Below, piece after piece: positions 1-12,432 of a stretch of 64,000 bases of DNA. The notes under the pieces are model-generated. The model ran no database searches and had not been told where the DNA came from. It worked only from the letters and a program-made list of their open reading frames with translations. Position 1 is the first letter of the stretch, and each line of letters starts with the position of its first letter. This DNA comes from Rattus norvegicus. Taxonomy: Eukaryota; Chordata; Mammalia; Rodentia; Muridae. The stretch covers positions 163,509,976 to 163,573,975 of the forward strand of contig NC_086021.1 in assembly GCF_036323735.1 (NCBI RefSeq). The letters are read 5' to 3'. The position numbers and the translations under genes were made by a program.

Positions 1-420
1 TTGGCATGGCCTTAAGGGTCAAGGTTCCAGGGTTTGAGGGGGGTCCCTGAGCATCAGCCCTGGTTCTGCCACTGATTGAGGAAGAACAGAAACATAACCC
101 CAAAGCAGTAAGCAGAAAGAAGAACTCCCCTAGGCAGCCAGAGAGGTGAGGGATCTGCCTGGGTCACACAGCAAGGTAGAGGAAAGGGAGACCAGAATCT
201 GGGTTTCCTGAATCAGGCAGAAGCCCAGGTGCTTGGAAGTTACAAACAGTAAAATAAATAAAGCAAGCAAACGGCCTGGCTCCTGATTCCTGGGCTGAGA
301 GACCCTGTACCAGCTGACCAGGCCTTTAGCCTGGGAACAGGCAGACTCCTTGATCTTAGCGTAGAGTTGGCCAGTGCAACGGGCTCTAGAGTAATAGGCA
401 GGGCTATAGTCACCAGCGAC
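1..420 (-). other. Necab3: Necab3 3' untranslated region (partial)
   Basis: Sequence downstream of the Necab3 stop codon. I see no AATAAA or ATTAAA on the minus strand before the window edge, so the poly(A) site is either non-canonical or lies outside the window. The AATAAATAAA at about 255-264 is on the plus strand and cannot serve this gene. Confidence 0.55.
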
Positions 421-3400
421 TCAGTTATTATTCATAATCCACCAGGAGGCTGTGGATGAGAAGTTGGGGCGTCAGGAGATATTGGGGCTCCCCTCTTGCG
501 TCCCAGAACTATTTGAAGCACAGGGATACAGCGCACCTGGGAAGAACACAGTGGTGAGAGTGTCTGGCGCCCGCAGGTGATCAATGAGGGTGCGCTGGAA
601 AGCCTTGCTGCAGGGTGACTGCTGGTGCCTGGGAGGCCATGGAATAGACAGAGGCTGAGTCATCTGCTCCAAGACTAGTGCTCTAGGTCATTCACGCTTA
701 GTCCAGCTCAAGGCACCAACCATTCTATTACTGCTTCTAGCCTCAGTTTTCCCCTTCAGAAAACTGGGAACGAGATGAAGGCCCCTAGCACGGGGGCCTA
801 CTGACAGTAGTGTACACTGATCGAGTGCATTCTGTGCATCTGTACTGCATTGAGTTTGGAGGGCTTATGTTAGACAGGGTCTATACAGTTCAGGCTACCC
901 TTGAATCATTGGTCCTCCTGCCTCTGTCTTCCAAGCGCTGGGACCATAGGCTGCTGTAAGCATGGCCAGCTTACATTATTGCTTTGGATTTGATTTGTTG
1001 TTTTGGTTGGTTGATTGGTTTTGGGGCTATTGGGTTTGTTTTTGGAGACAGGGCTTTGCTGAATTTGCTGTGAGACCTAGATTGGCCTTGTAGTCGGAGC
1101 CTTCTTCCCTCTGCCTTCAGGGTTAACAGGCCAGCACCCAATACCTAACGCATTTATTCCTTACATGTCATCTCACCTGGGACCCACATGTGTTAGGTTA
1201 GTTATCTGAAGTCACACAGCCAGTGAGTAGGGGAGCAGGACTTGAACCTGGTCTAATGCCCTCCAGAACCCCATCAGTGTCAGATGTTAGACCACCACTC
1301 ACCTTCTCCAGGAGGCCTCATCCTGCCAGAACTCATATAGGGTGAAAGCAGCATTGTCTAGCATCTTCTGGGCAGATACACTGCAGAACCAAAGAGGTAG
1401 CCAGGCTGGACCACAGCTATGAACACCACTGCCTACCTGCCAAGGGTCTCATGGGAGCCCTGCCCAGAGTACCCAGTCCACATCCACCTCTGCTCCCACC
1501 CGCTCACCCAGCCCACTGGCTCTCCAGAGACTCACTGCAGACAGTGGCTTTGGGCTCCTGTGAAGTTCATGTAGCAGCACAGAGCACGATGGAAATCCTG
1601 CAGGGCATCCTCTGCCACTTGTACTTGCCTCTGTGCTACAAGGATGTGCTGGCAAGGAAGCAGCTAGTCAGGGCTAAGCTGAGCTCTGTTTAACCCAGCT
1701 TTCCTGATGTCATCCAGATCTGCCCCCTGTGGGATCAAGTTCCCAAGGCCAACAAGACCCCCCAGCATCTGACTCCATCCTCCAAGACTGACCCTGTGCA
1801 GTACCACCTCCCACTGTGCCTTCTAACCTCCATTCCTGCCTCAGGCCTGACTTTCACAGATACAGATGAAAGAACAGAAAACCTAAGGTCACAGAGCAAG
1901 AACTCCTGCCTCCCAGATCTGGGCACTTCTTTCCAACTTACTGAGTCAAGACCCTTGGCAAGGTCCCCTTCATGCATGGGTTCCAACCGTGGTGCCTGCA
2001 AGAGACACAGAATATAAACGGAGCCTCTGTGTATCGACTCGGGCAGGTGCGACAGGAGCCCTTCTGAGGGGCACTGGCCACCCAGCCCCTTACCTTGCAC
2101 TCAAGCTGGTCTATGAGCTCTTGGAGGCGGTTGACCTGCAGCCGCCACTGCAGCTCAGCCTCTGAACTCCGCCCTAGCAGAGGGACCATGAGGACATCAG
2201 CCAGGCGCCCTGAAGGGAGGCTGCTCAGGGTGAAGTGGGAACATTGGCAGAGCAAAGCCCTGAGAGAATAGGAGACGCCACATCTTTCCTGGCCCTATGC
2301 ACCAGATCCTACCCTGCCACAGGCACACCTGTATCAGAGGATCCAGGAGACCAGGTTGGTGACCAACTGATGCTCCTCAGGGCTCTGCGTCCTGCCCTCC
2401 GACTGCCACAGGACCTACTCTGCACTTTGATATTTTCTTCATCCAACCTAGAAAGTAGAAGGTTAGTCCAGTGTCCTCTGACCCATAGGGTCAAGGACTG
2501 AGATTTCAGCCCAAGACCAAGCTTAGCTGGGGCAAGACAGGTCTCCTGGGTCTTTGAAGCCCAGACCCCAAACCACTAACCCCTTCTCAGCAGTTCATGC
2601 CTCCCTACCCAAGAACGTGGCCTCCAGAGGCTGGATGGATCGTGATACTGAGGAGTTTGGAATGCAGGAACAAACGACACCCATACACCCACAGCCCAGC
2701 AGCACTGACATACCGCTGGGCCTGGGCCTCCAGAGTGTCTGATGCCCCCTCCAGGGAGTTCTGTAGGGCTTGTAGCTGATTCGCAGTCTCCCGCAGCAGG
2801 AATCGTGTGACAAACTGGTCCACCTTGGAGGCCTGTTCATACTCCTGCGGGCAGGGCAGAGGGTATTGTCATCATCGTCATTGTCATTGTAAGAAGGAGC
2901 TTATCTTGCTCATGAGAGCAACAGTGAAAGTGGATGGACAGAGCATGCAGGCCTGGTGCAGGCTAGTTACCACCACTTTCTAGCCCAGGCTGGCTTTGAA
3001 TTGTGATCCTCCTGCATGTGCCTCCCTAGTGCTAGAATTAAAAATGGGTACCACTCTATCCAGCTTCTAAGGTCCCTTTTCCCAGTCCAGATGGGCATTG
3101 TTCATCCTCACAGATATGAGGCTAATTCACAGGAATCGTACCATGCCGGCATGCTGGGTTTTCCAGGATCTCGATTCCTCTTCGAAGTTAAGGCTCATTC
3201 CCACCTTTGCAACAGCTCGGGAGGCCTCTGGACATACACAGGCAGGGTGAGGGTGCAGGGCACTAAAGCCAGTTTTACACATGGTACAAGATGATGGAGG
3301 ATAGGACCCCTTACTGGTCTGCATTTGTTTGTTCTTTCATTATTCCATTCAGTGATCCATTTAACAAACATTTACTGCATGCATTTTGTGGGAAGCTACA

Positions 3401-6400
3401 AATACAAGACATCCAGGTCACTGGACAGACACAAACACTTAACTGCAGCCTCCCCTCAGCTCCCTGAAGGTGAGCAGAGACAGGGATCCTGACTATACAT
3501 CAGACCTTGTGCCAACCATCTTGGAACACTCACACTCCTCAGCTGCTTTCACTTTGTGCCTCAGTTTCTCCCACAATACCACATTAAGGTTCCCCTCAAT
3601 TACTTCCTAGTGCTTGCAGCCTAAGTTGTCAATCTGAAAATGTCACCACTATTGTGGAACATAGTAATCTGCCCAGCTACTGCATGGACAGTCCAGGGTA
3701 CCCTTAGAAGCCCTCACCCCCACCACACACCCAAACTTAAAATGAGAGACAGGAGGAGCCACAAAGATCCAGGCTCCATGGCAACACAGACAGTGGGTTT
3801 CATTTTTGGTGTATGACCTGCTTTGACTCAACTAAGATAGTAGCTTCTGGACCAGGCTTATAACAAACGGGATAGAGTAGTGCGTGAGGCCTGCCCTAAG
3901 TCTGTGGGTCTGTTTCCATGACATCTTTTTAGTAATTTCCCTTTGTATTTTCTGCTGTTTGCAACCAAACCTAGTTGTCATAACCAACCTCCTTATACCA
4001 GACTCAATCCCAAGAATTTTGTTTATCCATCATTAACAACTTTTAGTAACCATAATTGACTCCACTTTGTATCTGGGGCCTTGAGAGGTTGAACCTTAGT
4101 CAAGGTTAAACAGCTAATTGTGGCGGGCCAAGATTCAAATCAAAGCCAGAGGAATTCCCCTCTACTCACCCTTAAGCACCTTATAAGCATTGCTTCGTTA
4201 AAGCACTAGCCCTGTTTTGCAGCCGGGAAGCTAAGACCAGAAGAGGTCATAGGCAGTGAGCAGTGGCCAGAGTCTCCTGGGAGTTCCAGGGGAAGAGCAG
4301 AGTGAGGTCACTTGTGAGCTCACAATACTATTACCCTGATGGGGCGGGGTCAAACTGGGACCCCTGGCTAGAGGGCAGGGCTGAGGCAGCATGGGCAGTG
4401 GCTTCTAGTGACCAGTCCTATCATGGGAAACAGCGGTTCCCACAAGAGGACCAAAGCACCCAATCAGGCCAGCAAGGACAGGCCACCTGACATGGACAAG
4501 GCCCGTCACAAGCAGTTCTTCAGCCACCTCAAGCGGAAGAAGCCAAGTGTGAGTATAGAGAGACTGGAAGGGACGCTGGGTGTTGGAGTCTACACCTTTA
4601 GCGAGGGTCATGGGAGGTTAGAGAATCTCTCTAGAGGAGCAGGATCCCTGGGGCCCATATAGGTAATGTAGAGGTTCTAGAAGTAAGGGCTGGGAGGCGG
4701 GGGTGCGCTCTCACATCCAGGGATCAAGCATAGTGTCTGGGACCACAGACCTGAAATGTCCTTTACTCCCTCTCTCCAGCCCACAGCCTCACAACATGCC
4801 ACTTTCCCCTTTTTTCAATGGCGAGAGGCTCCTGACCCTGCCCGGGTGGGTGAGAACCCCCGCATCAAGGCTGGGAAAGTATGCAGTTATTCAGCCTAGG
4901 GTGGGCAATGGGTTTTTTTGGGGGGGGGGGGCAGGGTCCCAGGGTGCGGGGCATATTGGGGTTTGGGGGGTTGGGTTGGGTACGGAAGAAACCTCAGGCC
5001 CCGCAAGGGCGTGTTCTTCCCTTCACACCGGCCCACCCCCAGACCAAGATCGTGCTGCTTTTCCCGCTGGACAAGCGGCAGCAGCTGGCCGAGGCAGCGG
5101 CGGGCCCATTTGTGCGGCCCGTGCGGCCCGCTGAGGACCCGCTCGGCGCCCCGACGTGCTTCCCAGCCACGGTGGCGCCTATGCTACGTGGGGCAGGCGA
5201 CGGCGTGGACAGGCGCGAAGGTGCGCGCGCGAGAGAGATGAAAAGGATCCTGGTGCTGCTGCTGCAGCTGGACGCGAGGCTGCAGGAGGAGGGGCGTCGA
5301 GTGGCAGGCAGGCCGGGGGGCGGGGCCAAGGCCCAGCAGTACTGGCAGCCGCTGTATGCGCACCTGCTGACCCAACGCGAGGCCTGCGGCGAAGGCGACC
5401 CCCGCGAGGAGCAGCCGCGCAAGCGGCGCCGCTGTCCTCGCCCGCGGCCCTGAGTGTCTGGCACGACCCCTAACGCCAGGACTCTGCTCAATAAAGAGCA
5501 CATAGCAACCCTGGCGTCTGCTACTTCTGTCCCTGCTGTCGGTCCCAGGGTCAAAATTGAGGCCCTGGGTGAGTAGGAGAAATCGGTACTTAGTACAGCC
5601 ACCACCACAACCTGAGCTAGGGCTGCCTTTAACTTACTTTGTGGCACTAAGGTCAGCTCATGCCAAATCCATAGATTCAAAGTGGGCTTGAGCAAACTAC
5701 TTGGAAACGCTAGGAAGAACTTGTTTCAGGCAAAGCCTTGGAGTCTCCAAGAGTCCCCAACGTTCAAAAATCCCTCTTAGGCAGAGGAAGGTTTTCAGGA
5801 AGAACAGGTAGGCTAGTCAGTCATGGTGGGGCTGCAACCTCAGATTCTGCTTACAGTATACACTCAAGAAAAGGGGCCTTGAGGTTGGGGATTTAGCTCA
5901 GTGGTAGAGCGCTCGCTTAGCAGGTGCAAGGCCCTGGGTTCGGTCCCCAGCTCCGAAAAAAAGAAAAAAAAGGGGGGGGGGGGCTTGAACCTCTAGTCTC
6001 TCACCCTACTGCCTGACTGTTCCAAGCACTCAACTCCCCCAAATTTTAGTCAAAGCACTTTCCTCCGGAGGTACCAGTTCCATCCTCTACCCCATTTGAG
6101 GCCAAAAGCTTCTTCCAAACCACTAATCTGTCTGTGGCAAATTAGTTTCCCCTGCTTATAATCCCCACTGTCTCCCCGCTACCCCTCCAACGGCCAAGGC
6201 TAAAATTAGTGCATGCGCATCCAGCTCCCCATCCTGACTACCTTCAGTGCTTGCCCTCTGCACCTTCATACTGACATGGCACCAATGGCCTCCAATGTCA
6301 CTCTTTATGTGAGAGAAGCAGCATGCTCTGGGCAGAAGCCAACCGCTGGCTTTCTAGGATTCCACACCCAGCTTCAGACCAGACCCTAAAGCCACCACTT

Positions 6401-9400
6401 TCGACTGTGACAATACCAGAACTCAAGATGATGGGGTAGGAGTATCGTGAATTCAGTGCCACAGGTTGCTTCAGAAAACAAAAATTCTTGAGTTTCCTTT
6501 CCTGCTACACACTGAAAATGCTTCACCTGGGGCCAGAGGTGGCAGGCAGTCTCAGCTCACTAGAAATAAGCAATGGAGTTGAGGATGCACTTTTGTTACC
6601 ATCCACAGGTTGGAATTGTGCTGGAAAATGTGTGACAGACACAGCATGTCTCCCTGCTTGATAGCTAACTGTCTGTCCAGTGTTACTTGCACACGTATGC
6701 TTGACTCAAGCTGGCTCCATCATCTCCCCCACAATTGTAATTGGGAACTTTAAGAGACCTTCCCAGTTACATCCAGGTCAGATTCTCTTCCTAAGACCTA
6801 GTTTGCCCCTGTGATCCAGAAAAAATCCAGGATCCTTGTAATAAAATCCTTATTTTAGCTTAAGTGCACCGAGTCTTCTATTTGCAACCAAAATGGTCTA
6901 TGCAGGAGGCCGGGCTCACTGCTACCTTTCGGAGTTAGAAACACCACAAAAAAAGATTTGGACTTGCTTAGGGCTGCTATGTGAGCTTCAGACCTGAAGG
7001 GGTCAGGCCAGACCCCATATGGCTATCACGGCTGGGCACAAGGAAAGTACTTGTAGATGTGTTGTTTCTCTTTAGAACTCAGAGTTAACATGCTGTACAT
7101 CTAGCCAGAGTACATAAATACTCCATCGGTTGGGAAAAAGAATTAAGTACTCTGTTGGCCAGACAGGCCCTTAACATGGGTTCCCAAACGGCTGCTGCCA
7201 CCAGCCCACGCAAGGGGTGGGGGTGGGGTGCCTGCAAGACTGAGGTCATAATGAGCCCAATCTAAGTTCCTTCAACGATTCCTTCCCACCTCTAGCCAAA
7301 CTTGGTGACGTGCCAAGAGAGCTGCCTAGGAAAGGTGGGACCCTGGGACCCTAAGGAGGAATCAAGTTTTGACTGACACTTTGTTGAGGTAGTGCCACAG
7401 AAAGGAACGCTACTCTAGAGAGGCAGAACCTCATAGCTAGAGGCGGAGCCGAGAACTGAGAGGGCCGGTTATCCGCCCAGAAGGCCCATTAGGGCTTCCG
7501 GGCGCACTGAACACTGAAGGTGGCGTCGGTGCACCGGTCTCGCGGTGCCCGCAGGCTGCCTTCATTGAACCGAGTTGCTGTGGTAGTGGATCAAGGCTCA
7601 GGCTTCACCAAGGCAGGCTTCGCTGGGGAGATCAAGCCGCGCGTCGTGCTGAAGAGCTCGAATCTGATGCCCAGTTGGGACCGGCCTGTGCTGCCAGGAG
7701 TACCCGGTTGCGAGCTGGCGGGAGGCGTGGCCCGCGCGCACCCTATCAAGCATGGAGTTGTAGTGGATTGGGACGCACTGGAGGGACTGTGGGAGCGCCT
7801 AATGGTGGGAGGCCTGCAGATCCACCCGGAGCAGTGGCCTGTACTGGTGAGCGACTCGCCATCAGCACCACCCGAGGGCCGAGAGAAAGTGGCTGAGCTG
7901 CTGTTTGAGGCCCTGACAGTGCCTGCGTGCCACATGGCCAGCACGGCGCTGCTGGCACTCTGCTCCGTCGGAGCTTTCAGTGGGCTGGCTGTGGAGGCGG
8001 GAGCGGGCGTGTGCCACGCCACACCCATCTACGCGGGTCACTCGTGGCACAAGGCCACCTTCCGTCTGAATGTGGCAGGCAGCACCCTGTCGCGCTACTT
8101 TCGCGATCTGCTGGTGGCATCGTGCCCAGATCTTCAGCTGCATGCCCTGCCCCGCAAGACCGTTACACAGCTCAAGAAGCGCTGCTGCTATGTGTCGCTA
8201 GATTTCCAGGGTGATATTTGTGACCCTGCCCGCCACCAGAGGGCCTGTTTTTGCCTGGGCAAAGGCTGCTACGTGCGCCTAGGCAGTGAGCGCTTCCGCT
8301 GCCCTGAACCCATCTTCCAGCCAAGTCTCCTAGGCCACCCTGAGCCAGGACTGCCCACGTTGGCCTTCCAGGCACTGCAGAAGATACCCACAACACTGCG
8401 GACACGGCTGGCCAATACGGTGGTGCTAGCTGGTGGTTCCACCCTTTTCCCTGGCTTTGTGGAGCGCATGAACCTGGAGCTCCAGGCACAGTGCCGGAGG
8501 CATGGGTACCCGGCCCTGCAGCCCTGTCTGGTGGCTCATCCTGGCCGGGGCACAGCTGTGTGGACTGGAGGTTCTATGATGGCCTCCTTGCACTCCTTTC
8601 AGCGCCGCTGGATGACTCGGGCCATGTACCAGGAATACGGCCCTTTCCTGGTGCGAGAAGTGTTCGATTGAGTTTTATATTGATCGAGAATGGATGGTGC
8701 CACCAGGGCGCACTTCAGGGGCTACTTCGGGAACAGAGGTTGCAATTCTGTCCTAGCATGGAGAACCAGATAAATATTAAAGTGTTCACAGCTGGCAGGG
8801 TTATCATATGGGAATGGCCTGCCCTTTTCCTTTTCTGAGCTAACCCTGACCTTCATTTTGCTTTCAATTTGAATACCCAAACCAGTTTAGAGAATGCCAG
8901 TTCAGCAGGGCCAAGCTTAAAAAACAACACTTGGAAAACACATGAGGGAACTACAAGTCCTGTCCCTAGCTGTGTGCTCAGGTCTCATTTTTCCTTTGTT
9001 TGTAGAAAGTGGGGTCAGAGGGCAGTATAGTTCAGTACCTAACAGATGCAAGGCCTTGGGTTCTATCCTCAGTACCAAAAGAAGTATGGTCAGGTAAACC
9101 CCAGCCACATCACCCCCTACCCTCAGAGGAGCTAAGGACACAGGGAGAAGAGATCTTTTTCTCTGTTTTTGAGATAGGATCTCACTATATTGCCCAGGCT
9201 CTCCTGCCCCTTCCAAGTGTATCATGAAAATTAATCCCAGCACTCAGGAGGCAAAGGCCTGTGGATCTCTGTGTGTGAGGCCAGCCTGGTCCACAGAGCA
9301 AGTTCCAGAACACCCAGAAATACACAGAGGAAAAAAAAAAGTATAAGCTACCACACCTGTTCTTGCCAAAGATGGTTCTTAACACATAAAAGGAGGGTTG

Positions 9401-12380
9401 GTTTTGGTTTTGGTCACTTTCTGGGTCTGAAGCGCTGGCTGTCAACACTTGTCTACACAGGTCATAGCATTGGCCAACAAAGCAGGCCTATACACACCTA
9501 CCGTCTCAAATGTCCTGGGGTTAGGCCCAGCCTCATGGGCTCCATGTACCAGTAGGCATTTATGACCTCATCTATGCCCCAGCCTGTGCCTACTGGGTCC
9601 TGGCTTAACAGCTCTCAGCAACTGTAACAGGCCAACAAAAACCTGCTCTGTAGCCTGCATGGTTTTGGGCACAGAGAACAGAGCAAAGAACAAAACATAA
9701 GATGTCTGCCTGCTCCTCCCTCAACAGGGGCTCACTGTAGCCAGACTGGCCTGGAACCGGCAGCAAATCTTCCTGCCTCTCCTGAACATTGAGATTCCAG
9801 GTGTGAGCGAGCCACTGTGACACACTCAATTGTTCACTATCATCCCTGGCTATAGACGAGAAAACTGTGGCTCTGGGAGTAAAGGGCACAGTCATTAAGT
9901 GCTAGAACTTGAACCCAACCTCCATTGCCACATCCCTGAGCCACAGCAGGACAAACACTTCAGGTTCCCCACAGGCCCTTCCTTGCACTTACCAGCTTTG
10001 TCGTGTCCATGGCAGTGAGCACCGCACGGTTCAGAGACTCCAGCGCAGCCAGCACAGGCCGATAGACACCCAGGTGTGTGGAGAAATAGTCTACAGACAG
10101 GGGAGGTCCAAGGGTTCCAGCCTAAACCATCTCCCCAGCCTGGGATTCTTTGGCTGCCCTAGCCTTCCGATCCCAAGAGGCCAGCACCATAAAGCATCCC
10201 TTATCACACACACCCACCCACCCAGGGGCTGCGACCCAAGGCCTACTCACCACACAGTTTCTCTGTTTCTAAATTGCTGTGGAGGGAAGAGAAACATCTT
10301 TCAGACTCTTAGGACCTGGGGCCTAGGGAACCAGACATAGATGTCAGTGTCCTCACCCCTTCTACTCAGCCTCACATGGTGTATCTGGTGGGTGAAGGGT
10401 CACAGGCCCTTCAAGAGAGTCAACCCAAGTTCTCAAAGCTTTGAATGCTGACCTAGTCTGGGATTTACACTAAGGAGATGGGGAGGGAAGGGAAGGGAGC
10501 TAGGGCAGCTGTGCATGTTCATGGAGTCTGTGCGTCTCCAAGTGAAGAATCGGGGAAGTTGCATACACTTGAACCAGATGTGGACATGTGAACTTGTGGG
10601 AGGTGGGGAAGTGTGGATTCCAGGCAGAGGCAGGCAGAACCCACCTGTCCTCAAACATCCTCTACTTGGGAATGGAAGGGCTGAGCATGGTTGGTGACTC
10701 AGGTCTGGTTATTCTGGGGTCCCAGCTGGAATCAGTGTAGCAACAAGACTGGAGCTGGAGAAGGTGTGGGCGGGTTGAAAGTCTGCACTGGGCCCTGTCG
10801 TCTTTCCCCACCCCCTGTCCTCCAGCAAGAGCCTGACAGCAGGGGACACAGTGGGTTGGGACAAGCTAGCCTTGCTCTGCCATAGCAAGCCAATCCTTCC
10901 ATTGTACTCACTCAGTAAGCTGCTCATCGATGCCGCTGAACAGTTCCCGCAGCTCCGCAGAGCTGAGAACCCCATCGGCAAAGTAATTCTGGAATTCTTC
11001 AAACGAGAGCTTACCATCATCTGGGGAGAGACAGGGCATGGTGTTGCTACCCTTGAGTCCTAGCCACATCCTATCCCCAGATCCAGACTCCCCAGAGGCC
11101 AGCAGCGTTCACAATCTCTCATAGCCCAGGGCTCTGACTCCACTGGGGGCCCTATTTTGAATAAAAGGACAAGAGTTCCCCAAAAAGTATATGCTGAAAG
11201 AAACAGGGCCCACCTTATCCAGGATACATTTGGTTGGGACTCAAATGTCTGCCAAGTGGAAACATGAAAGAACAGCCAGGGACATATCAGAGCATAGCTT
11301 AGGACTCGAGGGCACAGCCCGTGGCCCTGTAGACTAGCCTTGCCCCAGGGTAGACAAGACCTCCATGTTCTGGCCCCAGGACCTTCCCAGGAAGTGACAG
11401 AGAAGCACTGGAAGCCTGCCCACCAGCCAGACTCCACAGCGCAGGGGACTGGCTGGGATGTGAAAGAGCTTCCCCTCCTGGGGCAGAGGCAGAGAGGAGG
11501 AGGAGAGCAAGGCTAAAGACAATGGGGTTTGCTCTGTCTGAGTGATGATGCAAGACGGGAGGTCTGAGTCTCTGCAGCAGAAGGTATTGAGAGCAGGTAT
11601 CTTTTGGGGGGAGAGTGTTAGCTTTCTTCTTTTCCCAAGCCAGGGTTCTCTGTGTGGCCCAGGCTGTCAAACTCAGAGATCCGCCTGCCTCTGCCTCCTA
11701 AATGCTGGGACTCAAGGTGTGCGCCACCATCACCCAGCTTGAGAGTATGTATGTTAAATTAATGGCCCCCATCAATTTGAAGAGAGCCATGAAAAGGCAA
11801 GCACTGAGAACACAAAGAAGCTGAAACAAGAGTCTGCAAGCCCAGGGAGAGGAAAAGTGAAGGCCAAATGCGTGCTCCACCCACCCTCATTCAGTGATGT
11901 ACCACACAAGTCTGGATCCCAGGCCCACAACTGACTCACTTCTCCGAGCCTCTACTATTCCTTTGCCCATGAAATGGAATGAAGAATTCCCACCTAGCAA
12001 GCTGTTGTAAGGACATCACAAGGCCTTGTACACCCATCACCGAACTAGAGAACTGTCTTAATATAAGCCCTTACCTCCAGCCTCAGATCACCCCACACTT
12101 CCCTGAATCCTACTCAGTACACTCCCCAGGAAGGGTTCCGTGCTTGATCTCCCCCGTTTTGGGGCTCTCAAGACTTTCCTCCAAGCTGCATCTCCAAATC
12201 CCTAGCTCTCTTTTGGTTCTTTCCACCCACCCCCACCCCCCCACCCCCGGAGCTGGGGACCGAACCCAGGGCCTTGCGCTTCCTAGGTAAGCGCTCTACC
12301 ACTGAGCTAAATCCCCAGCCCCTAGCTCTCTTACCCTAGCCCCCACTCTCCAAGTCTCTGGCTCGAATACTCTGCCTCCT

Positions 12381-12432
<52 letters not shown>

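Noticed and set aside
2093..2094. Human-type long Necab3 isoform with retained intron 8
   Set aside because: Intron 8 is 98 bp, so retention breaks the frame. The spliced 351-residue model was kept.
4994..5695. A 233-codon open frame on the minus strand opposite C20orf144 exon 2
   Set aside because: It mirrors a GC-rich coding exon with few stop codons on either strand. No splice or family support.
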